64,000 bases of DNA from Actinomadura opuntiae (GTDB lineage Bacteria > Actinomycetota > Actinomycetes > Streptosporangiales > Streptosporangiaceae). The translations under genes were made by a program, and so were the position numbers. Positions 16,177 through 24,642 of the stretch are shown piece after piece. The notes under the pieces are model-generated. The model did no database searches and had not been told where the DNA came from. It was given only the letters and a program-made list of their open reading frames with translations. Every line of letters begins with the position of its first letter. The stretch's first letter is position 1. The stretch spans positions 1 through 64,000 of the forward strand of contig NZ_JASNWF010000034.1 in the NCBI RefSeq assembly GCF_030283205.1, in the 5' to 3' direction.

Positions 16177-17949
16177 TCAGGCCTCCTGGCTCGTCTTGCG
16201 GGCGGCGACGCCGCCGGCGTCCTGGGTGGTGCGGCGCAGCCGCTTGGCGTCCAGCCCCGACATCGGATGCCCGCGGCCGAAGAACCTCGTCCGCGACAGC
16301 AGCGCGACCATCGGCTTGGTGAAGAAGAACACCACCACGATGTCGATCAGCGTCGTGAGGCCCATCGCGAACGCGAACCCGGCGACGCCGCCGACCGCGA
16401 GGAAGTACAGCACCAGGGCGGCCAGGAAGGTCACCGCGTCGGCGACCAGGATGGTGCGCCGCGCCCGCTTCCAGGCGTTCTCCACCGACGAGCGCAGCCT
16501 GCGGCCCGCCCGCAGCTCGTCGCGCAGCCGCTCGAAGTAGACGATGAACGAGTCGGCGGTGATGCCGATCGACACGATCAGGCCGATGATGTGCGGCAGC
16601 GAGAGCCGGAAGCCCATCCCCTCGCCGAGGATCACCACCGCCTCGTAGGTGATCACCGAGGCGACGATCAGGCTGGACACCGCGACGAGGCCGAGGCCCC
16701 GGTAGTAGAGCAGGCAGTAGACGACGACCAGGCCGAGGCCGATCGCGCCGGCGATCAGGCCGCCGGTCAGCTGGTCGGAGCCGAGCGTGGACGACACCTC
16801 GTCGATGGAGCTCTGCTTGAACTCCAGCGGCAGCGCCCCGTACTTCAGCACGTTCGCCAGGTCGGTCGCGTACTGCTGGGTGAAGCTGTCGGCGGGCCCG
16901 TCGATGCTGGCGTTGCCGCCGGTGATCGCGCCCTGGTTGATCTGCGGCGCGGACACGACCTGGCCGTCCAGCACGATCGCGACCTGCGCCTGCGGCGAGG
17001 ACGGGTTGCCCTGGTAGGCCTTGGACGCGTCGGTGGTGACGTCGCCGAACTGCTTGGCGCCCTTGCCGTCGAACTTCAGCGACACCGACCAGCTCGCCTG
17101 GCCCTGCTGGGAGTTCGGCGGCATCGCGGTCGCGCTCTTGACGTTCTCGCCCAGCACCCGGACCGGCCCGAGGATGTACTTGCCGACCTGGCCGTCCTCG
17201 ACCTTCTGGGCGCACGCCGCGACGAACTTGCGCTTCGGGTCGTTGGAGCCCGGCGCGTGGCGGTCGCCGTTGTAGCAGTCGAGCGACTCGAACTGCTGGA
17301 CGACCGCCTTGTCGGTGACGCCGGGGTAGGTCTGCTCGCCGGTGGACGGCGAGGGCGACACCAGCGGCGAGGACGCCGACGGGGACGCCGAGGGCGACGG
17401 GTTCGGCGTCGGCGCCGCCAGCGCGTCGGACACCGCCCGCTTGCGCGGTGTCGCCGAGGGCGACGGGGAGGTCGACGACGACGGCTTCGAGCTCGCACCC
17501 GGGCTCGGACTGGTCGTGCCGGACGGGCTCGCCGAGGGGGTCGGGGTGGCCCCGCCGGCCGTGGGCTTGCCGTCGGCGTAGGCGAACACCTGCCGGAACT
17601 GCAGCTTGGCGGTCGTGCCGATCAGCCCCACGACGCGGCTCTGCCCCTCGCCGGGCACGTTCACCACGATGTTGTTGCTGCCCTGCTTGGCGACCTCGGC
17701 GTCGGACACGCCCAGACCGTTGACCCGCTGCGTCATGATCTTGACGGCCTGGTCCATCAGGCCCGCCGGCGGGTTCTTGCCCTTCTCGGTCTTGGCGGTG
17801 AGCGTGACGGTCGTCCCGCCCGCCAGGTCCAGCCCGAGCTTGGGCTTGGTCTGTCCCTGCAGGAGCGCGACGCCGGCCAGGATCGCGATGACCGCGAAGA
17901 GGGCGAAGAGCGTGCGCCCGGGCTTGGGAACGTTGCTAGGCGAGGCCAC
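16177..17949 (-). CDS. secD: protein translocase subunit SecD with Ser/Thr/Pro-rich insertion
   Basis: The 590-residue product has an N-terminal membrane helix (about 14-30), the periplasmic P1 domain starting with GLDLAGGTTVTL, and six C-terminal helices with GFRLSLPHIIGLIVSIGITADSF-type motifs conserved in SecD. Residues 127-205 are an unusual Ser/Pro/Thr tract (TPSAS, SPSPS units) inserted in P1, with a basic RKRAV island in the middle. GTG start; yajC lies 42 bases upstream and secF 3 bases downstream, forming one operon. Confidence 0.94.
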   Translation of the reverse strand: MASPSNVPKPGRTLFALFAVIAILAGVALLQGQTKPKLGLDLAGGTTVTLTAKTEKGKNPPAGLMDQAVKIMTQRVNGLGVSDAEVAKQGSNNIVVNVPGEGQSRVVGLIGTTAKLQFRQVFAYADGKPTAGGATPTPSASPSGTTSPSPGASSKPSSSTSPSPSATPRKRAVSDALAAPTPNPSPSASPSASSPLVSPSPSTGEQTYPGVTDKAVVQQFESLDCYNGDRHAPGSNDPKRKFVAACAQKVEDGQVGKYILGPVRVLGENVKSATAMPPNSQQGQASWSVSLKFDGKGAKQFGDVTTDASKAYQGNPSSPQAQVAIVLDGQVVSAPQINQGAITGGNASIDGPADSFTQQYATDLANVLKYGALPLEFKQSSIDEVSSTLGSDQLTGGLIAGAIGLGLVVVYCLLYYRGLGLVAVSSLIVASVITYEAVVILGEGMGFRLSLPHIIGLIVSIGITADSFIVYFERLRDELRAGRRLRSSVENAWKRARRTILVADAVTFLAALVLYFLAVGGVAGFAFAMGLTTLIDIVVVFFFTKPMVALLSRTRFFGRGHPMSGLDAKRLRRTTQDAGGVAARKTSQEA

Positions 17950-17991
17950 TGGTCGTTTTCTTCCCGTCCTTGAGTCGTTGCCGCCGGCGCG

Positions 17992-18489
17992 TCAGGCCGA
18001 GGGCTTCTCCCCGGCCTTGGCCTTGGGCTTGGACTCGTCGGCCTCGTCCTCGCCGTGGAGGTCCGCCGTGCCCTCGGCACCGGCGTCCTTGGACAGGTCC
18101 ACCTCCGACGGCTCGTCCTTGGACAGGTCGACGCGCTCGCCGTCCTCGTCCGCCTCGAGGTCGTCGTCGGCCTCGTCGTCCAGCTCCTCCGGCTCGTCGT
18201 CCTTGAGGACCTGCATGACGGCCTGCTTGACGAAATGGACCTCGACGCCCGGCGCGATCTCCAGCAGGAGACCGTCGTCGTCGACGGAGACCACGGTGGC
18301 GCGGATGCCGCTGGTCGTCAGCACCCGGGCTCCCGGTTCCATGGCGCTCTGCATGTTCATCTGCTCCTTGCGCCGCTTGCTCTGCGGCCGGATGAGCAGG
18401 AAGTAGAACACCACGGGGACGGCGAGGAGCAGCAGCAGGTTGAAACCCCCGCCGCCGGACGACGCCGCCAAAATCATGTCGCTGCCCAT
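17992..18489 (-). CDS. yajC: preprotein translocase subunit YajC with acidic tail
   Basis: YajC associates with SecDF. The 165-residue product has one membrane helix (about residues 16-32, FNLLLLLAVPVVFYFLLIRP), then the conserved PQSKRRKEQ cytoplasmic motif and the small beta domain (GARVLTTSGIRATVVSV). The last 70 residues are extremely acidic, with two VDLSKD repeats, and are longer than in typical YajC of about 110 residues; acidic tails are common in actinobacterial homologues. First gene of the yajC-secD-secF operon. Confidence 0.93.
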   Translation of the reverse strand: MGSDMILAASSGGGGFNLLLLLAVPVVFYFLLIRPQSKRRKEQMNMQSAMEPGARVLTTSGIRATVVSVDDDGLLLEIAPGVEVHFVKQAVMQVLKDDEPEELDDEADDDLEADEDGERVDLSKDEPSEVDLSKDAGAEGTADLHGEDEADESKPKAKAGEKPSA

Positions 18490-18592
18490 TACTGGGGCAT
18501 CCTTCCGATGTGGTTTGCCCAGCCTGTGACCGGATCGGCCACCCCATGGGGAACGCGGGCTGGAGTCGGTGGAACCAAGTCCCGGAGTCTAG

Positions 18593-18598
18593 AGAGTA
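18593..18598 (-). promoter_or_regulatory. putative -10 box for yajC-secDF
   Basis: TACTCT on the minus strand lies in the 175-base gap between ruvB and yajC, about 104 bases upstream of the yajC ATG. No convincing -35 is visible. The long leader also contains the palindrome CCCCATGGGG near 18542-18551. Confidence 0.3.
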
Positions 18599-18664
18599 CG
18601 CGAGACCCCGGCAACGACGTGACGATCCGCGACGCGGGGAAGTTCCCATCCCGTTACAACATGA

Positions 18665-19735
18665 TCACTGTTCGGGCCGATCGGCGCCGTCGTCCACCTC
18701 GAACAGCGTACCGGCCATCGGCGACGCGGCCGGCTGGGCGATGCCCAGGTGCGCCCACGCGGCGGGCGTCGCGATGCGCCCGCGGGGCGTCCTGGCCAGC
18801 ATTCCCTGCCGGACGAGGAACGGCTCGGCGACGACCTCCACCGTCTCCGGCTCCTCCCCCACCGACACCGCCAGCGTCGACAGCCCCACCGGTCCCCCGC
18901 CGAACTTGCGCATCAACGATTCCAGGACGGCCCGGTCGAGGCGGTCCAGACCACGCTCGTCGACCTCGTAGAGTCGCAGCGCGGCCTTCGCCAGCTCCTG
19001 CGTGATCACGCCGTCGGCGCGGACCTCGGCGTAGTCGCGGACGCGGCGCAGCAGCCGGTTGGCGATCCGGGGCGTCCCCCGCGACCGCCCGGCCACCTCG
19101 GCGGCGCCGTCGTCGGTGATCTCCACGTCCAGCAGCCGCGCCGAGCGCCGGACGATCACCTCCAGCTCGGCGGGCTCGTAGAAGTCCATGTGCGCGACGA
19201 ACCCGAACCGGTCGCGCAGCGGGCCCGGCAGCATTCCCGCCCGGGTCGTCGCGCCGACCAGCGTGAACGGCGCGATGTCCAACGGGATCGCGGTCGCGCC
19301 CGGCCCCTTGCCCACAACGACGTCGACCCGGAAGTCCTCCATCGCCATGTAGAGCATCTCCTCGGCGGGCCGGGCCAGCCGGTGGATCTCGTCCAGGAAC
19401 AGCACCTCGCCCTCGGCGAGGGTGGACAGCACCGCCGCCAGGTCGCCGGCCCGCTCGATCGCCGGGCCCGAGGAGATCCGCAGCGGCTGTCCCAGCTCCG
19501 CCGCGATGATCATGGCGAGGGTCGTCTTGCCGAGCCCCGGGCCGCCCGACAGCAGCACGTGGTCCGGGACCCGGCCGCGGCGCAGCGCGCCCCGCAGCAC
19601 CAGCGACAGCTGCTCGCGGACCCGTTCCTGCCCGACGAAGTCGTCCAGCTTCTTGGGCCGCAGCGCGGCCTCGATCACCTGCTCCTCGGCGCCCTCCGCG
19701 TCCGCCGAGACCAGCCGCTCCCCCTCGCCGCTCAT
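18665..19735 (-). CDS. ruvB: Holliday junction branch migration ATPase RuvB
   Basis: RuvB is the AAA+ motor that drives branch migration with RuvA. The 356-residue protein has Walker A GGPGLGKTTLA (about 64-74), Walker B LFLDEIHRL, the sensor GATTRAGMLPGPLRDRFG with its arginine finger, and the C-terminal winged-helix DNA-binding domain ending AWAHLG. Length is standard. It follows ruvA after 46 bases on the same strand. Confidence 0.97.
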   Translation of the reverse strand: MSGEGERLVSADAEGAEEQVIEAALRPKKLDDFVGQERVREQLSLVLRGALRRGRVPDHVLLSGGPGLGKTTLAMIIAAELGQPLRISSGPAIERAGDLAAVLSTLAEGEVLFLDEIHRLARPAEEMLYMAMEDFRVDVVVGKGPGATAIPLDIAPFTLVGATTRAGMLPGPLRDRFGFVAHMDFYEPAELEVIVRRSARLLDVEITDDGAAEVAGRSRGTPRIANRLLRRVRDYAEVRADGVITQELAKAALRLYEVDERGLDRLDRAVLESLMRKFGGGPVGLSTLAVSVGEEPETVEVVAEPFLVRQGMLARTPRGRIATPAAWAHLGIAQPAASPMAGTLFEVDDGADRPEQ

Positions 19736-19781
19736 CGCCTCGCCTCCGCTCGGCGGCTGACGGCCCTTCCGTTCGCGTCCA

Positions 19782-20387
19782 TCACTTGGCGAGCTTCTTC
19801 AGCGCGGACTTCAGCAGAGTCGCGACCGGGGGCGCCTCGGCGCCGTCGAGGTCGGCGGCGACGGCGTCGACCGCGGCGTCGGCGTCCTTGGCCGACCAGC
19901 CGAGGTTGATCAGCCCCATCTGGACCTGGGCGCGCCACGTCTCGGACGCGGCGGGCACGCGGACGTCGGCGGCGGCGTCGCCGACCGGGCCGCCGAGCCG
20001 GTCCTTCAGCTCCAGGACGATGCGCTGGGCGCCCTTCTTGCCGATCCCCGGCACCTTGGTCAGCGCGGTCAGGTCCTCGGTGGCGACCGCGCGGCGCAGC
20101 GCGTTCGGGGTGTGCACGGCCAGCATCGCCAGGGCCAGGCGGGGGCCGACGCCGCTGGCGGTCTGCAGCATCTCGAAGACCACGCGCTCGTCGTCGTCGG
20201 CGAACCCGAACAGGGTCAGCGAGTCCTCCCGGACGACCAGCGAGGTCGGCACCTTCGCCTCGTCGCCGACCCGCAGCCCGGCGAGCGTGGCGGGCGTGCA
20301 CTGCACCGCGAGGCCGACGCCGTGCACGTCGATCACCGCGCCGTCCGGCCCGGCGGCGGCCACCCGGCCGCTGACGAAGGCGATCAC
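19782..20387 (-). CDS. ruvA: Holliday junction DNA helicase subunit RuvA
   Basis: RuvA binds the four-way junction and recruits RuvB. The 201-residue protein starts VIAFVSG (GTG 20387), with the OB domain (1-62), helix-hairpin-helix motifs around TASGVGPRLALAML and LTKVPGIGKKGAQRIVLELKDRL, and a C-terminal three-helix RuvB-contact domain (about 155-201) ending in KKLAK. The GTG overlaps the ruvC TGA (GTGA), indicating translational coupling. Confidence 0.97.
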   Translation of the reverse strand: MIAFVSGRVAAAGPDGAVIDVHGVGLAVQCTPATLAGLRVGDEAKVPTSLVVREDSLTLFGFADDDERVVFEMLQTASGVGPRLALAMLAVHTPNALRRAVATEDLTALTKVPGIGKKGAQRIVLELKDRLGGPVGDAAADVRVPAASETWRAQVQMGLINLGWSAKDADAAVDAVAADLDGAEAPPVATLLKSALKKLAK

Positions 20388-20983
20388 TTGATGCTTCCTC
20401 CTCTGCTCCGCCCCTCCGGGGCGGTGCCGTTCCGGGCGGCGAGGCGCTCGCGCTCGGCCCGCGCCAGCTCCTCGATCCGCGAGACCTGCGCCCGCGCGAG
20501 CCGCCGCTGCGCGCTCCCGCGCCACACGTGGCAGATCGCGAGGGCGAGCGCGTCGGCCGCGTCCGCGGGCTTCGGCGCGACGTCGAGGTTCAGCAGCCGG
20601 GTGACCATGGCGGTGACCTGCGCCTTGTCGGCGCGGCCGTTGCCGGTGACCGCGGCCTTGGCCTCGCTCGGGGTGTGCAGCGCGACCGGGAGGCCGCGGC
20701 GGGCGGCGGCCAGCATCGCGATGCCGGCGGCCTGCGCGGTGCCCATCACGGTGCGGACGTTGTGCTGGGAGAACACCCGCTCCACGGCGACGGCGTCGGG
20801 GCGCAACTCGTCCATCAGCGCCTCGATCCCCCGCTCGACGCCGAGCAGCCGGAGCGCATGGTCCTCGTCGGCGTCGGTCCGCACCACGGACACGTGCACC
20901 AGGTGCAGCCGCTTGCCGGGCGCGCCCTCGACGACGCCCACACCGCACCGGGTGAGCCCGGGGTCCACCCCCATCACCCGCAC
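20384..20983 (-). CDS. ruvC: crossover junction endodeoxyribonuclease RuvC
   Basis: RuvC resolves Holliday junctions. The 199-residue product shows the RNase-H-fold catalytic acids: Asp in MGVDPGLTRCG, Glu in VAVERVFSQHN, and the pair in DAADALALAICH. GTG 20983 is chosen because AAGGAG lies 5 bases upstream and homology begins there; the frame stays open to 21025. The basic C-terminus (about residues 160-199) is longer than in E. coli RuvC. First gene of the ruvC-ruvA-ruvB operon. Confidence 0.96.
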   Translation of the reverse strand: MRVMGVDPGLTRCGVGVVEGAPGKRLHLVHVSVVRTDADEDHALRLLGVERGIEALMDELRPDAVAVERVFSQHNVRTVMGTAQAAGIAMLAAARRGLPVALHTPSEAKAAVTGNGRADKAQVTAMVTRLLNLDVAPKPADAADALALAICHVWRGSAQRRLARAQVSRIEELARAERERLAARNGTAPEGRSRGGSIK

Positions 20984-21064
20984 GGCCGCTCCTTCGATCA
21001 TCTGTTCGGCCGAACACGCTACCAAGTCAGGATGACATCGTTCGCGCGCGGCGGGCGTGTCCCG

Positions 21065-22216
21065 CTAGAAGTAGTCGAGGGAGAACGGCGCGGCCGCGAA
21101 CGGGGCGGAGAGCGCCCCCGCGTCCCCGCCGTGCAGCAGCCCGGCGCGGCGCAGGGTGGCGACCGGAACGCCCGCGTAGAGCGCGGACAGGCCGCGCACG
21201 CCCATCCGCACGGCGGCGGCGTCCGCGCCGGAACGTTCCAGCCGGCCTTCGCCGTCCTTGACCTCCAGGCGCCAGTGCCCCGAGTTCGCGGGGCGCTGCG
21301 GGTCGTCGATCTCCAGCGGGACCGCGGCAGTCACCCCCTCCGGGTAGCCGCGCGCCGCGATCGCCGCGGGCGCGTCCACCACCCGCAGCATCCACTGGCT
21401 GCGCCGGACGGTCTCCTTCTCGCGCTCGCCCGGCAGCCACAGGACCGGGTCCATGGGCGAGACGCAGGCCCGGACGGTCGGCGCCGTCGAGGACCCGGAG
21501 CCCACGATGGCCCAGAGGGCGCGCAGCGTCCGCTCCGAGGACGCCACGGCCCGGACGACCTCCAGCGCCGTGTTCCCCTCGGCCCAGCGGTAGGCGAGGA
21601 ACCCGTCCTCGGCCAGGTAGCAGTACTCGTCGCGATCGTCGAGGAAGGCCGGCCACATGCTCTCGTGCCAGCCGATCGGGCCGCAGTCGCCGGCGGCCGC
21701 GTGGACGCGGCCGATCACGGCCGCGACCTCCGCCGCGTCGCCGGGCCCGGCGCGGCGGACCGGCACCCGCTCGGCGGCGATGCCCCGCAGCGCCTCCGCC
21801 GGAATCTCGATCATGTGCTGGGCGCCGGCGTGCTCCCAGCCGAGCGAGCGGTAGATCCGCGTCGTCGCCGGATACAGCATCGACAGCGCGTGCCCGAACT
21901 CGGCGCAGCGCTCCAGGATGCCGGTCATCAGGCGGCGTCCGAGCCCGCGCCCGCGCTCCTCCGGCGCGACCGTGATCCCGCCGATGCCGCCCATCGAGAC
22001 CGCCCGCCCGTGCCACCACTGGGTCATGTCGTGGATGCGGCCCGTCGCCAGGACGCGGTCGCCGTCGAAGCCCGCGAACTGCCGCCCCGCCGCCAGCACC
22101 GGCCCGGCGTAGCGCATCGTCCTCTCCCACTCGGCGTCCGTCAGCGCGCCGAAGGCGCGGGCACGGATGTCGCGGGTGGCGTCCATTTCGCCGGGTTCGA
22201 GGGCACGGATCTCCAT
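21065..22216 (-). CDS. Eis-like GNAT N-acetyltransferase with SCP2 tail
   Basis: The 383-residue protein has an N-terminal GNAT domain with the acetyl-CoA loop VAPEERGRGLGRRLM (about residues 75-92), a second degenerate GNAT domain, and a C-terminal SCP2-like domain. It ends in SLDYF: in mycobacterial Eis the C-terminal Phe carboxylate acts as catalytic base, so this end is consistent with an active enzyme. Eis acetylates amines of aminoglycosides and lysines; the natural substrate here is unknown. The ATG at 22216 is chosen by homology (MEIRALEPGE). Monocistronic by appearance. Confidence 0.88.
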   Translation of the reverse strand: MEIRALEPGEMDATRDIRARAFGALTDAEWERTMRYAGPVLAAGRQFAGFDGDRVLATGRIHDMTQWWHGRAVSMGGIGGITVAPEERGRGLGRRLMTGILERCAEFGHALSMLYPATTRIYRSLGWEHAGAQHMIEIPAEALRGIAAERVPVRRAGPGDAAEVAAVIGRVHAAAGDCGPIGWHESMWPAFLDDRDEYCYLAEDGFLAYRWAEGNTALEVVRAVASSERTLRALWAIVGSGSSTAPTVRACVSPMDPVLWLPGEREKETVRRSQWMLRVVDAPAAIAARGYPEGVTAAVPLEIDDPQRPANSGHWRLEVKDGEGRLERSGADAAAVRMGVRGLSALYAGVPVATLRRAGLLHGGDAGALSAPFAAAPFSLDYF

Positions 22217-22258
22217 GATCTCGACCGTAGGCCATGCCGGCGGCCTCCCGGAACGCCG

Positions 22259-22293
22259 AACGCCGCCGCGCCCTCGCGGGCTGCGGCGGCGTT
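22259..22293 (-). terminator. hairpin after yebC
   Basis: AACGCCGCCGC (22259-22269) pairs with GCGGCGGCGTT (22283-22293), with a 13-base loop that can pair further (GCCC with GGGC). On the minus strand it lies about 100 bases beyond the yebC stop and just before the Eis-like gene. Confidence 0.6.
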
Positions 22294-22390
22294 CACGGCA
22301 CGCGACGCGTCTCAGGCGTCGATCGTCTCCATCACGTCGTTCGGACACGTCATCGCGGTCCTCGCCCCGGAGGGCGCCAGGCCCACGACG

Positions 22391-23143
22391 CTAGTCCAGC
22401 GAGGCGAGGACCTCGTCCGGGACGTCGAAGTTGGCGTAGACGTCCTGGACGTCGTCGGAGTCCTCGAGGGCGTCCAGCAGGCGGAAGACCTTCTTGGCGT
22501 TGTCCTCGTCCAGCGGGACGGTCACGCTCGGCAGGAACTTGCTCTCGGCCGACTCGTAGTCGATGCCGGCGTCCACGAGCGCGCTGCGGACCGCGACGAG
22601 GTCGCCGGCCTCGCTGACGACCTCGAAGTTCTCGTCGTCGAGGTCGTTGACCTCCTCGGCGCCGGCGTCCAGGACGGCCATCATGACGTCGTCCTCGCTG
22701 GTGCCCGCCTTCGGGACGATCACGACGCCCTTGCGGGTGAACATGTAGGAGACCGAGCCGGGGTCGGCGAGGGTGCCGCCGTTGCGGGTGAGGGCCACCC
22801 GGACCTCGGAGGCGGCGCGGTTGCGGTTGTCGGTCAGGCACTCGATCAGCACCGCGACACCGCCGGGCGCGTAGCCCTCGTAGGTGATGTTCTGCCAGTC
22901 GGCGCCCCCGGCCTCCTCACCGGCGCCGCGCTTGCGCGCGCGCTCGATGTTGTCGTTGGGGACGGAGTTCTTCTTCGCCTTGTAGATGGCGTCGTAGAGG
23001 GTGGGGTTGGCGTCGGGGTCACCGCCGCCGGTGCGGGCCGCCACCTCGATGTTCTTGATCAGCTTGGCGAAGAGCTTGCCCCGCTTGGCGTCGAGGGCCG
23101 CCTTCTTGTGCTTGGTCGTCGCCCATTTGGAATGGCCGGACAT
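22391..23143 (-). CDS. YebC/PmpR family protein
   Basis: The 250-residue product has the conserved start MSGHSKWATTKHKKAALDAKRGK, three-domain YebC architecture, and motifs such as YEGYAPGGVAVLIE and TDNRNRAASEVR. Homologues act as DNA-binding regulators, and some YebC proteins have recently been linked to translation of proline-rich stretches by the ribosome; which role applies here is open. It starts 4 bases after the pdxT stop with AAGGAGG inside the end of pdxT, so the genes are coupled, as in mycobacteria (Rv2604c-Rv2603c). Confidence 0.94.
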   Translation of the reverse strand: MSGHSKWATTKHKKAALDAKRGKLFAKLIKNIEVAARTGGGDPDANPTLYDAIYKAKKNSVPNDNIERARKRGAGEEAGGADWQNITYEGYAPGGVAVLIECLTDNRNRAASEVRVALTRNGGTLADPGSVSYMFTRKGVVIVPKAGTSEDDVMMAVLDAGAEEVNDLDDENFEVVSEAGDLVAVRSALVDAGIDYESAESKFLPSVTVPLDEDNAKKVFRLLDALEDSDDVQDVYANFDVPDEVLASLD

Positions 23144-23147
23144 TCAG

Positions 23148-23771
23148 TCAATCCTCCTTGCGCATCGCCCGGCGCACCAGATCGGCGAAGTAGTGGTGCA
23201 CGCGGAAGTCGCCCGTCAGCTCCGGGTGGAAGGCGGTCGCCATCAGACGGCCCTGGCGGACGGCGACGATCCTACCGGCGTTCGGCCCGCTCTCGGCGCG
23301 TCCGATGACCTCGACGGCGTCGCCGACGGACTCCACCCAGGGCGCGCGGATGAAAACGGCGTGGTACGGCGTGTCCCCCATACCGGTCAGCGGGACGTCG
23401 GACTCGAAGGAGTCGACCTGCCGGCCGAACGCGTTGCGCCGCACGGTCATGTCGATGCCGCCGACGGTCTCCTGGCCCGCCGCGCCGTCCCGGATCCGGT
23501 CGGCCAGCATGATCATGCCTGCGCAGGAGCCGTAGGCGGGCATGCCCGCCTCGATCCGCTTGCGCAGCGGCTCCAGCAGCTCGAACGCGCGCGCCAGCCG
23601 CCACATGGTGGTGGACTCCCCGCCCGGCAGGACGAGCCCGTCGATCCGGTCGAGCTCCTCGGCGCGCCGCACGTTCAGGGTGCGCGCGCCCGCCAACTCG
23701 AGGGCGCGGGCGTGCTCGCGCACGTCGCCCTGGAGGGCGAGGACGCCGATCGTCGGTACGGCAGCAGTCAC
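23148..23771 (-). CDS. pdxT: pyridoxal 5'-phosphate synthase glutaminase subunit PdxT
   Basis: PdxT releases ammonia from glutamine and channels it to PdxS for PLP synthesis. The 207-residue class I glutamine amidotransferase has the GGEST loop (about residue 50), nucleophile Cys in YGSCAGMIMLA, and the His-Glu pair in AFHPELTGD. GTG 23771 was chosen because homology starts at TIGVLALQGD. pdxS is not adjacent but lies about 0.9 kb upstream, separated by an unrelated gene; yebC follows. Confidence 0.95.
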   Translation of the reverse strand: MTAAVPTIGVLALQGDVREHARALELAGARTLNVRRAEELDRIDGLVLPGGESTTMWRLARAFELLEPLRKRIEAGMPAYGSCAGMIMLADRIRDGAAGQETVGGIDMTVRRNAFGRQVDSFESDVPLTGMGDTPYHAVFIRAPWVESVGDAVEVIGRAESGPNAGRIVAVRQGRLMATAFHPELTGDFRVHHYFADLVRRAMRKED

Positions 23772-23881
23772 GTGGGTGAACCTCTCGGGGGTCGCGCGGA
23801 CGCGGGTATGGCCGAAACCCTGGACGTTCCTTACAACGCGGCAGGGCGTGGCGGATCTTCCCCGGGCCGGGCTTGCGGGAA

Positions 23882-24496
23882 CTACGCGTGCTTGAAGCGG
23901 CGGAGCGGGAGTTCCAAGGGGAGGAAGCCGTCCCTGCCGCGGTCGGCGATGCCGCGGCCGAACATGTGCGCCGCGGCGAGCGCGAGCCCGAACTCCTCGG
24001 GGTCGAAGGGCAGCGGGACGTCCGGGGCGCCGGCGTCGATGGCCGCCCAGAACGGCCGCTCCGCGGGCAGCCGCTCGCCCTGGTCGACGACGACGCCGTC
24101 CTCGGCGGTGACGAACACGTCGCGGAGCAGCTCGCCGGCGGTGTACCAGCGGAACCAGCAGCCGCGGATGACCGTGTGCAGGACCAGCACCCCGCAGGAC
24201 GCGCCGGGCAGCGCGGCGGCCGCGGTGTCGGCGATCCGGCGGGCGTCGTCGTCCAGGCAGAACAGCCGCCGGTCGCACAGCAGCAGCGCCCGTTCGAACG
24301 CGCCGACGAACAGCTCGTCCTCGTACGGCCAGAGCGCGAAGTCCAGGACCGTGTCGCCGGTCTCGGTGAGGGTGGCCGCCGGGTAGAGGCCGCGCGCGAT
24401 CCGCGCGGCCGCGCCCGGGTCGGGTACCAGGCCCGGCCGGAACACCTCGGTGGGTTCACCCGCGCTCGCGCACGCCAGCGCGATGGACCAAGCCAT
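23882..24496 (-). CDS. uncharacterised actinobacterial protein (DUF6928-like)
   Basis: A 204-residue soluble protein without signal peptide or membrane segment. It begins MAWSIALACASAGEPTEVF, then has a mixed alpha/beta pattern with a Trp/Phe-rich centre (DFALWPYEDELFVGAFERALLLCDRRLF, GCWFRWYTAGELLRDVFVTAEDG) and ends in LPLELPLRRFKHA. The pattern resembles proteins annotated as DUF6928, often carried near housekeeping genes; this assignment is from memory and uncertain. It lies between pdxS and pdxT on the same strand, but no link with vitamin B6 is visible. Confidence 0.7.
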   Translation of the reverse strand: MAWSIALACASAGEPTEVFRPGLVPDPGAAARIARGLYPAATLTETGDTVLDFALWPYEDELFVGAFERALLLCDRRLFCLDDDARRIADTAAAALPGASCGVLVLHTVIRGCWFRWYTAGELLRDVFVTAEDGVVVDQGERLPAERPFWAAIDAGAPDVPLPFDPEEFGLALAAAHMFGRGIADRGRDGFLPLELPLRRFKHA

Positions 24497-24642
24497 GCTC
24501 TCCCCTCCCGCGGCCGGGCACCGCGCAGGGGCGCCCGGTCTCCGGGGGGCCCGCCCCGGCGACCCGGCCCCTCACCGGCCGCGCCGCCAGCGTAATCCCT
24601 CCGGCAGCGCGCCGGGGAGGGGGACCCGGCCGGCGGGACGGG

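Noticed and set aside
15043..17973. 976-codon open frame antisense to secF and secD
   Set aside because: No recognisable domains, no ribosome site, and composition mirrors the codon bias of the genes on the other strand.
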